Shown here one piece after another: positions 22,334-29,740 of a DNA stretch of 29,740 nucleotides. Under the pieces are notes generated by a model. It saw only the letters and a list, made by a program, of their open reading frames with translations, made no database searches and was not told where the DNA came from. The position numbers were made by a program, and so were the translations under genes. This DNA comes from Muribaculaceae bacterium (GTDB taxonomy: Bacteria; Bacteroidota; Bacteroidia; Bacteroidales; Muribaculaceae), in contig JAFLTK010000054.1 in NCBI GenBank assembly GCA_022511505.1, forward strand, positions 1 through 29,740, in the 5' to 3' direction. The number at the start of each line of letters is the position of its first letter. The stretch's first letter is position 1.

Positions 22334-23530
22334 CTACTCGGCGGCAATGTGGTCGATGATGGCGGCGGCAACGCGGTGCTTGTCCATCAGCGGGACGGGT
22401 GTAACGGTGCCGGCGGCGTCGATGATGGTGACCTTGTTGGTGTCGGTGCCAAATCCGGCGCCGGCGTCGCGCAGCGAGTTGAGCACAATCATGTCGAGAT
22501 TCTTGCGGCGCAATTTGCCGATGGCGTTATCCATCTCGTTGTCGGTCTCGAGGGCAAAGCCTACGAGAGTCTGGCCGGGTCGCTTTCGCTCGCCGAGCGT
22601 CGCGGCAATGTCGGGATTCTTTTTCAGGTGGATAACGGGCGGATCGCCCTCCTCGCGCTTGATTTTATGGTCAACAAACTCGGCGGGAGCATAGTCGGCC
22701 ACCGCGGCACATAGGATGGCAACATCCACGTCGTCAAACAGTTGCACGCAGGCGTCGCGCATCTCGACGGCGCTTTCGACGTCGATGACCTTGATGGCGG
22801 GGGTGACGGCCTTGATGGCAACCGGGCCGCTGACCACGGTGACGTCGGCTCCACGCGCGGCGGCCTCTTCGGCGAGGGCATAGCCCATCTTGCCGGTCGA
22901 GTAGTTACCTATAAAACGAACGGGGTCAATCTTTTCGTATGTAGGGCCGGCGGTTATCAGTATCTTCTTGCCGGCGAGGGAGTCGACGGTGTCAAAATAG
23001 CGGTCGAGGACGCGGGCAATCTCCTCGGGCTCCTCCATGCGGCCCTTGCCAACGAGGTGGCTGGCAAGTTCGCCCTCGGCAGGCTCGATGATAATGTTAC
23101 CGTAGGAGCGGAGGCGCTCGATGTTGGCTACGGTCGAGGGGTGGGCCATCATGTCGAGGTCCATAGCCGGGGCCACAAACACCGGGGCTTTGGCCGATAG
23201 GTAGGTCGTCACGAGCATGTTGTCGGCAATCCCGTTGGCCATCTTGCCGATGGTCGAGGCGGTTGCCGGGGCAATGACCATCGCGTCGGCCCAGAGGCCC
23301 AGGTCGACGTGTGAGTGCCACTCGCCGGTGTTGGCGGTGAAAAACTCGCTGACGACGGGACGCCCCGATAGCGCCGAGAGGGTCACCGGGGTGATGAACT
23401 CCTTGCCGGCCGGGGTGATGACCACCTGAACCTGTGCGCCGGCCTTGACCAGCAAGCGCAACAGTGTCACCGACTTATAGGCCGCGATGCCGCCGGTTAT
23501 CCCGAGGATGATATTTTTACCTTTTAGCAT
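22334..23530 (-). CDS. coaBC: Bifunctional phosphopantothenoylcysteine decarboxylase / synthetase
   Basis: 398 residues. The N-terminal flavoprotein CoaC (~1-180) decarboxylates 4'-phospho-N-pantothenoylcysteine; the C-terminal CoaB (~185-398) makes it from phosphopantothenate and Cys with CTP, in coenzyme A synthesis. Features: 'ILGITGGIAAYKSVTLLRLL' at the start, catalytic His in 'WHSHVDLGLWADAMVIAPAT', 'APAMDLDMMAHP' (the PxMNxxM loop, here with Asp for Asn), and CoaB 'AGPTYEKIDPVRFIGNYSTG' plus 'AAVADYAPAEFVDHKIKR'. The start overlaps the exonuclease stop by 14 bp, so they are coupled. Confidence 0.95.
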   Translation of the reverse strand: MLKGKNIILGITGGIAAYKSVTLLRLLVKAGAQVQVVITPAGKEFITPVTLSALSGRPVVSEFFTANTGEWHSHVDLGLWADAMVIAPATASTIGKMANGIADNMLVTTYLSAKAPVFVAPAMDLDMMAHPSTVANIERLRSYGNIIIEPAEGELASHLVGKGRMEEPEEIARVLDRYFDTVDSLAGKKILITAGPTYEKIDPVRFIGNYSTGKMGYALAEEAAARGADVTVVSGPVAIKAVTPAIKVIDVESAVEMRDACVQLFDDVDVAILCAAVADYAPAEFVDHKIKREEGDPPVIHLKKNPDIAATLGERKRPGQTLVGFALETDNEMDNAIGKLRRKNLDMIVLNSLRDAGAGFGTDTNKVTIIDAAGTVTPVPLMDKHRVAAAIIDHIAAE

Positions 23531-24350
23531 TACCTTTTTTCTTTTCCTTGGCCGATAGCATCACGTTGGTAAACGCGTTCTTAGTGTCCTGGCTGAAATC
23601 GGCCTGACATATCCATGAATAGAAGCCGGTGTCGGTGCTGAGCACTTCCTCGGCCACGCGGCCTTTGTATTTGCCGAAGTTGATGACAATCTCACCCTTG
23701 TCGTTATAGACGAGGCGGCCCATGAGGTCGACGTTGCGGTTTTGGGTCGAGTAGCGGCTGAGTTCCTCGATGTCGTTGGGCAGGTCGGCATAGCGGTCGA
23801 GTTGAGCCTTCAGGATTTCGACGGTTGCGCGGGTGTCGGCCGCGGCCGAGTGGGCTCCTTCGAGGTCTTTGTCGCAATAGAAACGGTAGGCGGCGCTGAG
23901 CGTTCGCTGTTCCTTCTTGTGGAAAATGGTCTGAACGTCAATGAAGTGGGCCTTGCGGAAATTGACGCTGATACCGGCGCGGAAAAATTCCTCGCTCAAC
24001 ATCGGGACGTCAAAACGGTTGGAGTTGAACCCGGCAAAGTCACATCCGGCAATGAACTGCTCGAGCGAGCGCGCAATCTGGCGGAAAGTGGGCTCGTTCT
24101 TGACGTCATCGTCGGTGATGTGGTGAACTGCGGTAGCCTCGGCCGGTATCGGGCGCTCGGGGTTGACGCGGCGTGTTTTTTCGATAACTGTCCCGTCGGG
24201 GTTCAGTTTAATCATCGAAATCTCCACGATGCGGTCCTGCGTGATGTTGAGGCCGGTTGTTTCGAGGTCAAAGAAAATCAACGGTCGTTTAAGATTTATT
24301 TCCCTCGCGATGTTGGGGGAATATTGATTTTGAGCAAGGCTCAAAATCAA
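23517..24350 (-). CDS. DnaQ-like 3'-5' exonuclease (DEDDh)
   Basis: Up to 277 residues. The exonuclease domain has Exo I 'FFDLETTGLN' (Asp28, Glu30 in this numbering), Exo II 'FAGFNSNRFDVPML' and Exo III 'AHSAAADTRATVEIL' with the DEDDh His and Asp. A C-terminal region (~190-277, 'VDLMGRLVYNDKGEIVINFG', 'DTGFYSWICQADFSQDTKNA') is the Bacteroidota extension typical of this locus. It probably proofreads or trims DNA; whether it serves the replisome next to dnaN is not known. The start is uncertain: no ATG precedes the conserved core. The listed start is a TTG inside a hairpin; homologues start close to 'NLKRPLIFFD', so initiation may be nearer 24299. Confidence 0.88.
   Translation of the reverse strand: MILSLAQNQYSPNIAREINLKRPLIFFDLETTGLNITQDRIVEISMIKLNPDGTVIEKTRRVNPERPIPAEATAVHHITDDDVKNEPTFRQIARSLEQFIAGCDFAGFNSNRFDVPMLSEEFFRAGISVNFRKAHFIDVQTIFHKKEQRTLSAAYRFYCDKDLEGAHSAAADTRATVEILKAQLDRYADLPNDIEELSRYSTQNRNVDLMGRLVYNDKGEIVINFGKYKGRVAEEVLSTDTGFYSWICQADFSQDTKNAFTNVMLSAKEKKKGNAKR
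24324..24350. other. Perfect 12-bp hairpin at the exonuclease start
   Basis: TTGATTTTGAGC (24324-24335) and GCTCAAAATCAA (24339-24350) with a 3-nt loop. It covers the first nine possible codons of the exonuclease gene, so it is probably an untranslated leader or transcription-pausing element rather than coding sequence. Confidence 0.65.
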
Positions 24351-24410
24351 GGTTAAAGGGTTAAGAGGTTAAAGTCTAAAGGTTTATAAACTTTAAACCA
24401 TAAACTATAA

Positions 24411-24439
24411 ACTTCAACTTGAGCGAAGCGCGAGTTGAA
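24411..24439. repeat. Intergenic repeat, family 2, copy 2
   Basis: TTCAACTT (24413-24420) and AGTTGAA (24433-24439) enclose GAGCGAAGCG, touching the dnaN stop (24440). It shares about 20 bases with 21294-21323 in inverse orientation. To its left, 24370-24410 is a run of degenerate TTTAAAC/TATAAAC units, as also seen beside copy 1. Confidence 0.6.
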
Positions 24440-25570
24440 TTACTCGGTAACGGTCATGGGCATCAGCAGCATCAGCAGCTCGGTGTTGTCCTTGTCTTCG
24501 GAGGGGAGGAACATGCCGGGGCGCGAGGGGTCGCTGAGTTTGACGATGACGTCGTCGGTGGTGATGATGTTGAGCATCTCCACGAGATAGGGAGCGCTGA
24601 AACCGATAGTCAGGTCGCTGCCCGAGAATGTGCAGGGGACAGTCTCGCGGGCCGAGATGCAATAGTTGCTGTCGATGGCGCGCAGAGTCAACAACTCGGT
24701 GGTGATGCTGAATTTAATCAGACCGTGGCTTGCGGCGACAAAACCGCCAACGCGACGCGTAGCGTTGAGGAAAGCCATGCGGTCGATAGTCATCGTATAG
24801 GGATTGTTGGACGGGATGACGCGCTCGTAGGGAGGAAAATTGCCCTTGATGAGGACGCTGTTGAAGGTGAACGCATCGCTCTTGAAAGTCACGCCCTTGG
24901 AGTTGACAATCACCTTCATGTCGCCCTCCTTGGCAAAGGCAGCCTTAAGCACCTGAGCGGTTTTCATCGGCATGATGAACGAGCCGGTGACTCCCGGACG
25001 GATGTTGCGGTCGGTAAACTTGACGAGTTTGCGAGTATCGGTGGCCACAAAGATGATGCAGTTTTCTTTGATGTCCCAGAAAATGCCGGTCATCATGGGG
25101 CGAAGAGTGTCGGTGCTGACGGCATAGGAGGTGCTGTCGATGGCACGGATGGCGTTCTCGGCCGGCAGGTCAAACGTCAGCGTTCCCTCCTCAATCTCGC
25201 CATACTCCTTGGACTGGGGATACTCGGCGGCGCTGGTGGCAACAAGGTTATACTTGCCGTTAGGGTAGGAGATGTCCACGCTGAGGTTCTCCTCGTTGAT
25301 ATCGACGGTGATGCCAAAGTCGGGCATATCCTTGAGCATATCAACAAGGCGTCGCGCCTCGATGCAATAGCTACCCTCGCCTTCGGCTTCACTCACCTTC
25401 ATGCGGGCCTCGAGCGAGTTTTCCATATCGGCGGCCTTGATAGTCAGGGTGTCATCCTTCAGAGTGATGAGAAGGCTGTTCAATATTGCGACCGCGTTTT
25501 TGGAACTGATGATTTTGCTGACGGCCGAGACAACGTTGTAGAATTGCTTGGACGGGACGTTGAATTTCAT
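24440..25570 (-). CDS. dnaN: DNA polymerase III sliding clamp, beta subunit
   Basis: 376 residues, normal length. The ring-shaped clamp tethers polymerase III to DNA and docks repair enzymes. Three clamp domains (~1-120, 125-245, 250-376) are complete: the start 'MKFNVPSKQFYNVVSAVSKI', 'LPAENAIRAIDSTSYAVSTD' in the middle, and the C-terminal 'LMLLMPMTV' matching the usual 'LIMPMRL' end. It is the first gene of the run dnaN-exonuclease-coaBC-porD-recN-rlmB, with a consensus promoter (25646-25677) and a hairpin at the mRNA's 5' end. It is not next to dnaA here. Confidence 0.97.
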   Translation of the reverse strand: MKFNVPSKQFYNVVSAVSKIISSKNAVAILNSLLITLKDDTLTIKAADMENSLEARMKVSEAEGEGSYCIEARRLVDMLKDMPDFGITVDINEENLSVDISYPNGKYNLVATSAAEYPQSKEYGEIEEGTLTFDLPAENAIRAIDSTSYAVSTDTLRPMMTGIFWDIKENCIIFVATDTRKLVKFTDRNIRPGVTGSFIMPMKTAQVLKAAFAKEGDMKVIVNSKGVTFKSDAFTFNSVLIKGNFPPYERVIPSNNPYTMTIDRMAFLNATRRVGGFVAASHGLIKFSITTELLTLRAIDSNYCISARETVPCTFSGSDLTIGFSAPYLVEMLNIITTDDVIVKLSDPSRPGMFLPSEDKDNTELLMLLMPMTVTE

Positions 25571-25617
25571 GATTTTGCTGGCGTTATGTTGTTATTTTTC
25601 AGATTCGATAGATAACC

Positions 25618-25634
25618 GCGCCCGGTGCGGGCGC
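25618..25634 (-). other. Hairpin at the very 5' end of the dnaN transcript
   Basis: GCGCCCG (25618-25624) / CGGGCGC (25628-25634) with a 3-nt loop, placed about 5 nt after the predicted start site (25639). Such 5'-terminal hairpins can protect mRNA from decay. It could also be a pause site. Confidence 0.55.
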
Positions 25635-25645
25635 AATAAATCACG

Positions 25646-25677
25646 CAAAAATAACAAAACTTTCCCAATCCCCCAAA
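25646..25677 (-). promoter_or_regulatory. Consensus promoter of the dnaN cluster
   Basis: On the minus strand TTTG (25677-25674), 20 bp, then TATTTTTG (25653-25646), a full match to the Bacteroidota promoter. The predicted start is near 25639, about 70 nt before the dnaN ATG. Confidence 0.7.
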
Positions 25678-25720
25678 AAAATCTATTTTCCTACATGGCA
25701 ACCCTACTAATTTTGGTGGT

Positions 25721-25760
25721 TTTCTTGATAAATCGAGATTTAACATGATTTATCGAGAAA
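25721..25760. repeat. Intergenic palindromic repeat, family 1, copy B
   Basis: TTTCTTGATAAATC (25721-25734) and GATTTATCGAGAAA (25747-25760) pair over 14 positions with one T-G, with a second GATTTA unit in the loop. It shares the GGTTTTCT(C/T)GATAAATCG core, the CATGATTTA unit and TCGAGAAA with the element at 12456-12505. It lies between the lipoprotein gene and dnaN. Confidence 0.7.
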
Positions 25761-25794
25761 GGCGGAGATTTTTATAGGGGCGAAAGGCGGGTGA

Positions 25795-26355
25795 TTAGGG
25801 CGCCGGGGCGAGGTCGACGCGGAGGGATTGGATGTAGCGGTTGATGAAGGCGGTGTCGTTGGAAGCGGCGTTTGCGGGGATGCCCTCGACGGGGATGTGG
25901 GCGGTCACGCGTGCGCCGGGGATGATTGCCTCGCGAAGTTGGTCAACCGCCGGGACTTGGGGCAGATTGTGATACTCCTCGTATGTCCACTTTAGGAAAA
26001 CGCTGTTGTTGCCAATCATGCCTTGGCGGTCGAGCAGCCAGCCGTTGGCGAGCCTGACGGGCGCCGATGCTGCCGACACGTCGCGAGGGTCGGGATAACT
26101 GATGAAACGTCCTGTCGCATGGTCATAACTCGCAACGACGTTGTTGTCATAGTTACCGTTGGTCTTATAGATGATAGCCGTGGGCAAGACTGCCTGTTCG
26201 GGCGAAATTATCACCGGCTCGCGGGGATTGGGCCTGACGGATGGACGCTCGACGATTTGCGGCTGCTCGTCGATGACGGCTGTTGTCGCCTTTTGGGCTG
26301 ATTTACAGCCGGCTAAGACCACTAATAGCGTGGCGATGTATAGGAATCGTTTCAT
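25795..26355 (-). CDS. Lipoprotein of unknown function
   Basis: 186 residues with a textbook lipoprotein signal MKRFLYIATLLVVLAGCKSA (lipobox LAGC, Cys17). A Pro/Glu/Arg-rich spacer (~25-50) leads to a compact domain (~55-186) with 'AVLPTAIIYKTNGNYDNNVV', 'ATGRFISYPDPRDVS', 'RLANGWLLDRQGMIGNNSVF', 'LKWTYEEYHNLPQV'. I know similar hypothetical lipoproteins in Bacteroidales but not a function. Lys at +2 after the Cys suggests retention at a membrane; the outer membrane is likely. It starts 13 bp after the ABC-F stop and is probably co-transcribed with it. Confidence 0.82.
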   Translation of the reverse strand: MKRFLYIATLLVVLAGCKSAQKATTAVIDEQPQIVERPSVRPNPREPVIISPEQAVLPTAIIYKTNGNYDNNVVASYDHATGRFISYPDPRDVSAASAPVRLANGWLLDRQGMIGNNSVFLKWTYEEYHNLPQVPAVDQLREAIIPGARVTAHIPVEGIPANAASNDTAFINRYIQSLRVDLAPAP

Positions 26356-26368
26356 TTAAGTTCCGGGA

Positions 26369-28324
<1,956 letters not shown>

Positions 28325-28334
28325 TGCTAACGTG

Positions 28335-28880
28335 CTAAATATCAGATGGTGAGATGAGGCCGTTGATAACGGCGTAGACACCCAGACCCGAGACGCTTCG
28401 GATGCCGAGTTTGGCCGAAATGTTGCGGCGATGGGTCAGGACGGTGTTGAAACTGATGCCGAGCGTGTCGGCAATCTCTTTGTTGATGAACCCGCGGGCG
28501 GCGAGGCGCAGGACCTCGATTTCGCGAGCCGACAGGGCCGACTGTTGCCGTGATGCCGGGGCGTCGTCGCGTCGGGAGACAATGGCGCCGACGGTCTCGA
28601 CGAGGCGGTCAAAGGGGAGCGACGGGTCGAGCGTTGTCAGCGAAGCGACGGCCGAGCGCGCCACCATCACGACGGCGTGGCGACGGCCGGCGAGCGTGTC
28701 GGTCGCGGCGGCGTAGGTCAGCGGGTCGACAAAGATGAGTGCTTCGGCGGGGATGTCGGCAACGGTCGTGACGACCTCGGCGCTGATGTCGTGGAAACGG
28801 CGCAGTATCTCCTTGAGCCCGGTTGCTTGGAGCGTGTCGGTCAGGCAGATGACGGCCTTGGCTGGCGCGGAGATGGTCAT
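28335..28880 (-). CDS. LuxR-type DNA-binding regulator with receiver-like N terminus
   Basis: 181 residues from the ATG at 28880, 10 bp after the upstream stop; a longer reading (29021) would overlap that gene entirely out of frame. Residues ~116-175 are a GerE/LuxR helix-turn-helix ('LSAREIEVLRLAARGFINKE', 'IADTLGISFNTVLTHRRNIS'). Residues ~5-105 have the size and alternating pattern of a receiver domain, with 'ALIFVDPLTY' (Asp52) where the phosphorylated Asp would be, but the paired acidic residues near the N terminus are missing. It is probably a phosphorylation-independent or atypical regulator. Paired with the RIC-like gene just upstream, it may respond to redox or nitrosative stress; this is inference. 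Confidence 0.85.
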   Translation of the reverse strand: MTISAPAKAVICLTDTLQATGLKEILRRFHDISAEVVTTVADIPAEALIFVDPLTYAAATDTLAGRRHAVVMVARSAVASLTTLDPSLPFDRLVETVGAIVSRRDDAPASRQQSALSAREIEVLRLAARGFINKEIADTLGISFNTVLTHRRNISAKLGIRSVSGLGVYAVINGLISPSDI

Positions 28881-28890
28881 CGTCACGGGG

Positions 28891-29541
28891 TTAGTTTGAC
28901 GCATTGAGAAGTATGCGGTTGCGGATGCGGCTGTTTTTGCTAAAGTCGGCGGCCAGGGCCGTTGTGGCGGCGATGACGGCATAGCAAAGGTTGCTGTCGA
29001 CGCTGCCGCGCAGGTGGACAATGAGCATCGCGGCCATGTCGGTCAGATATTCCTCGACGGGCGCGGTGGCGGCGCCGGCAGCGGCGAGTGCCTCGGCATC
29101 GAGAGTCGCCAGGCCGGGAAACGTAACCTTCTCGTCCTCGTCCTTGAGCCGAACGAAAGCCGCCTTGACGGTATCAAAAAACTTGCGCATCGGCCCGAGG
29201 TTGTTGTCGCCTCCCGAGGCACCGACAAGCGCGTTGAAATGGCGCTCGATGTTGGCGAGCGTGAAACGAGTGTAATAGGCGTAGGTCTCGCGCAGGTACT
29301 TGATGATGGTCGTCGCCTGAAAGCCTTTGAGGGTCTGCTCGGGGAAATAGTCGTTGCTCAGGTAGGTGTTGAGGATTGACACGAGGAAATCGGGCTCGAT
29401 GTCGCCGTGGGCGCGGCACGCATCGGCCACCGTGGCATCGCCGACACCGAGGGTTATGCCAAATCGGTTTAGAACCGGAATCAGCGACGTGTCGGCAATA
29501 ATAATTTCGCTTAACCGCGAGGTAGACGTTACAAAGGGCAT
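28891..29541 (-). CDS. Degenerate RIC/ScdA-like protein (hemerythrin-type helical bundle)
   Basis: 216 residues. The N-terminal ~60 residues ('RLSEIIIADTSLIPVLNRFG', 'VGDATVADACRAHGDIEPDF') follow the ScdA_N pattern of iron-sulfur repair proteins, but the hallmark Cys-Cys is replaced by 'TLGVGD' (residues 30-35). The C-terminal part (~75-205) is helical like a hemerythrin domain; the usual His-rich start of helix 1 reads 'IIKYLRETYAYYTRF', and only isolated His remain ('ERHFNAL', 'VHLRGSV'). It therefore seems to have lost the di-iron ligands. It might sense a signal or partner for the LuxR protein 10 bp downstream. The family call is a pattern judgement. Confidence 0.7.
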   Translation of the reverse strand: MPFVTSTSRLSEIIIADTSLIPVLNRFGITLGVGDATVADACRAHGDIEPDFLVSILNTYLSNDYFPEQTLKGFQATTIIKYLRETYAYYTRFTLANIERHFNALVGASGGDNNLGPMRKFFDTVKAAFVRLKDEDEKVTFPGLATLDAEALAAAGAATAPVEEYLTDMAAMLIVHLRGSVDSNLCYAVIAATTALAADFSKNSRIRNRILLNASN

Positions 29542-29580
29542 TTGATAATGAGAGGTTTACAAGTGTGAGGTTTGATTGTG

Positions 29581-29740
29581 TCAAGGCCGACGGCGACGTC
29601 GGTGAATCGGGCGGTTGCCGGGAGTGAAATATCCGCTCTCGGTGATGACGATGTCGACGGCAACGTCATGAGGCTCGGTGTCTATTTGGTCCACGAGCTG
29701 GAAATCATAGCCGATGCCCACCATCGTTGCGCGACACGAC
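29581..29740 (-). CDS. 5-formyltetrahydrofolate cyclo-ligase, C-terminal part
   Basis: Partial; the gene continues beyond the right edge. The 53 visible codons read SCRATMVGIGYDFQLVDQ, then IDTEPHDVAVDIVITESGYF, and end in an Arg-rich tail (HRRRRRP) before TGA. 'VGIGYDFQLVD...EPHDVAVDIVITE' is the C-terminal signature of 5-FCL/MTHFS, which converts 5-formyl-THF to 5,10-methenyl-THF with ATP. It lies 39 bp upstream of the RIC-like gene on the same strand and may share its transcript. Confidence 0.82.
   Translation of the reverse strand, partial: SCRATMVGIGYDFQLVDQIDTEPHDVAVDIVITESGYFTPGNRPIHRRRRRP

Noticed and set aside
24419..25615. 398-codon plus-strand open frame opposite dnaN
   Set aside because: It mirrors dnaN in antisense and shows no domain; dnaN is complete and certain.

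Overview
The window looks like a Bacteroidales chromosome, probably a Muribaculaceae-like gut bacterium; the family name is an inference. Four things point there: Bacteroidota-type promoters (TAnnTTTG at -7, TTTG about 19-20 bp upstream), an LpxC-FabZ fusion inside an lpxD-lpxC/fabZ-lpxA operon, the gene order dnaN-exonuclease-coaBC-porD-recN-rlmB, and secreted proteins ending in type IX secretion (T9SS)-like tails. Most genes are G+C-rich. Two blocks and part of a third are clearly A+T-richer: 351-1550, 8900-12500 and 17270-18790.

Left part (1-8750): terminators and a promoter lead into a secreted 552-aa protein with a T9SS-like tail. Two minus-strand secreted proteins follow: a small DUF3108-like protein and an 829-residue C10 (streptopain/SpeB-type) cysteine protease with its own T9SS tail. 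A plus-strand cluster then carries a YbaK-type Cys-tRNA(Pro) deacylase, chorismate synthase (aroC) and a TIGR01212-type radical SAM protein. It converges on rplS.

Accessory block (8900-12500, minus strand): three exported proteins form a tight operon, an LPP20-like protein, a DUF4384 protein and a caspase-fold protease with an intact His/Cys dyad. Upstream on the same strand is an approximately 300-nt structured transcript with a good promoter, a 27-codon ORF rich in Phe and Tyr, a 7-codon ORF, and an elaborate 3' hairpin ending in a T tract. It may be a leader/attenuator of the caspase operon or a separate small RNA. This unit is the best candidate for something undescribed.

Middle (12600-19600): a mini protein that is almost only a T9SS-like tail; a DUF3127 OB-fold protein with an SSB-like C-terminal tip; the lipid A operon lpxD-lpxC/fabZ-lpxA; an A+T-rich AbiEi/AbiEii toxin-antitoxin pair whose promoter overlaps an 18-bp inverted repeat; and rlmB.

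Right part (19600-29740, all minus strand): recN, porD (T9SS component), coaBC, a DnaQ-type exonuclease and dnaN read as one housekeeping cluster from a recognisable dnaN promoter. Beyond it lie a lipoprotein, an ABC-F ATPase, a LuxR-type regulator, a degenerate RIC/ScdA-like protein and the 3' end of a 5-formyltetrahydrofolate cyclo-ligase gene. Two short intergenic repeat families each occur twice. I saw no tRNA, rRNA, CRISPR array or insertion sequence.
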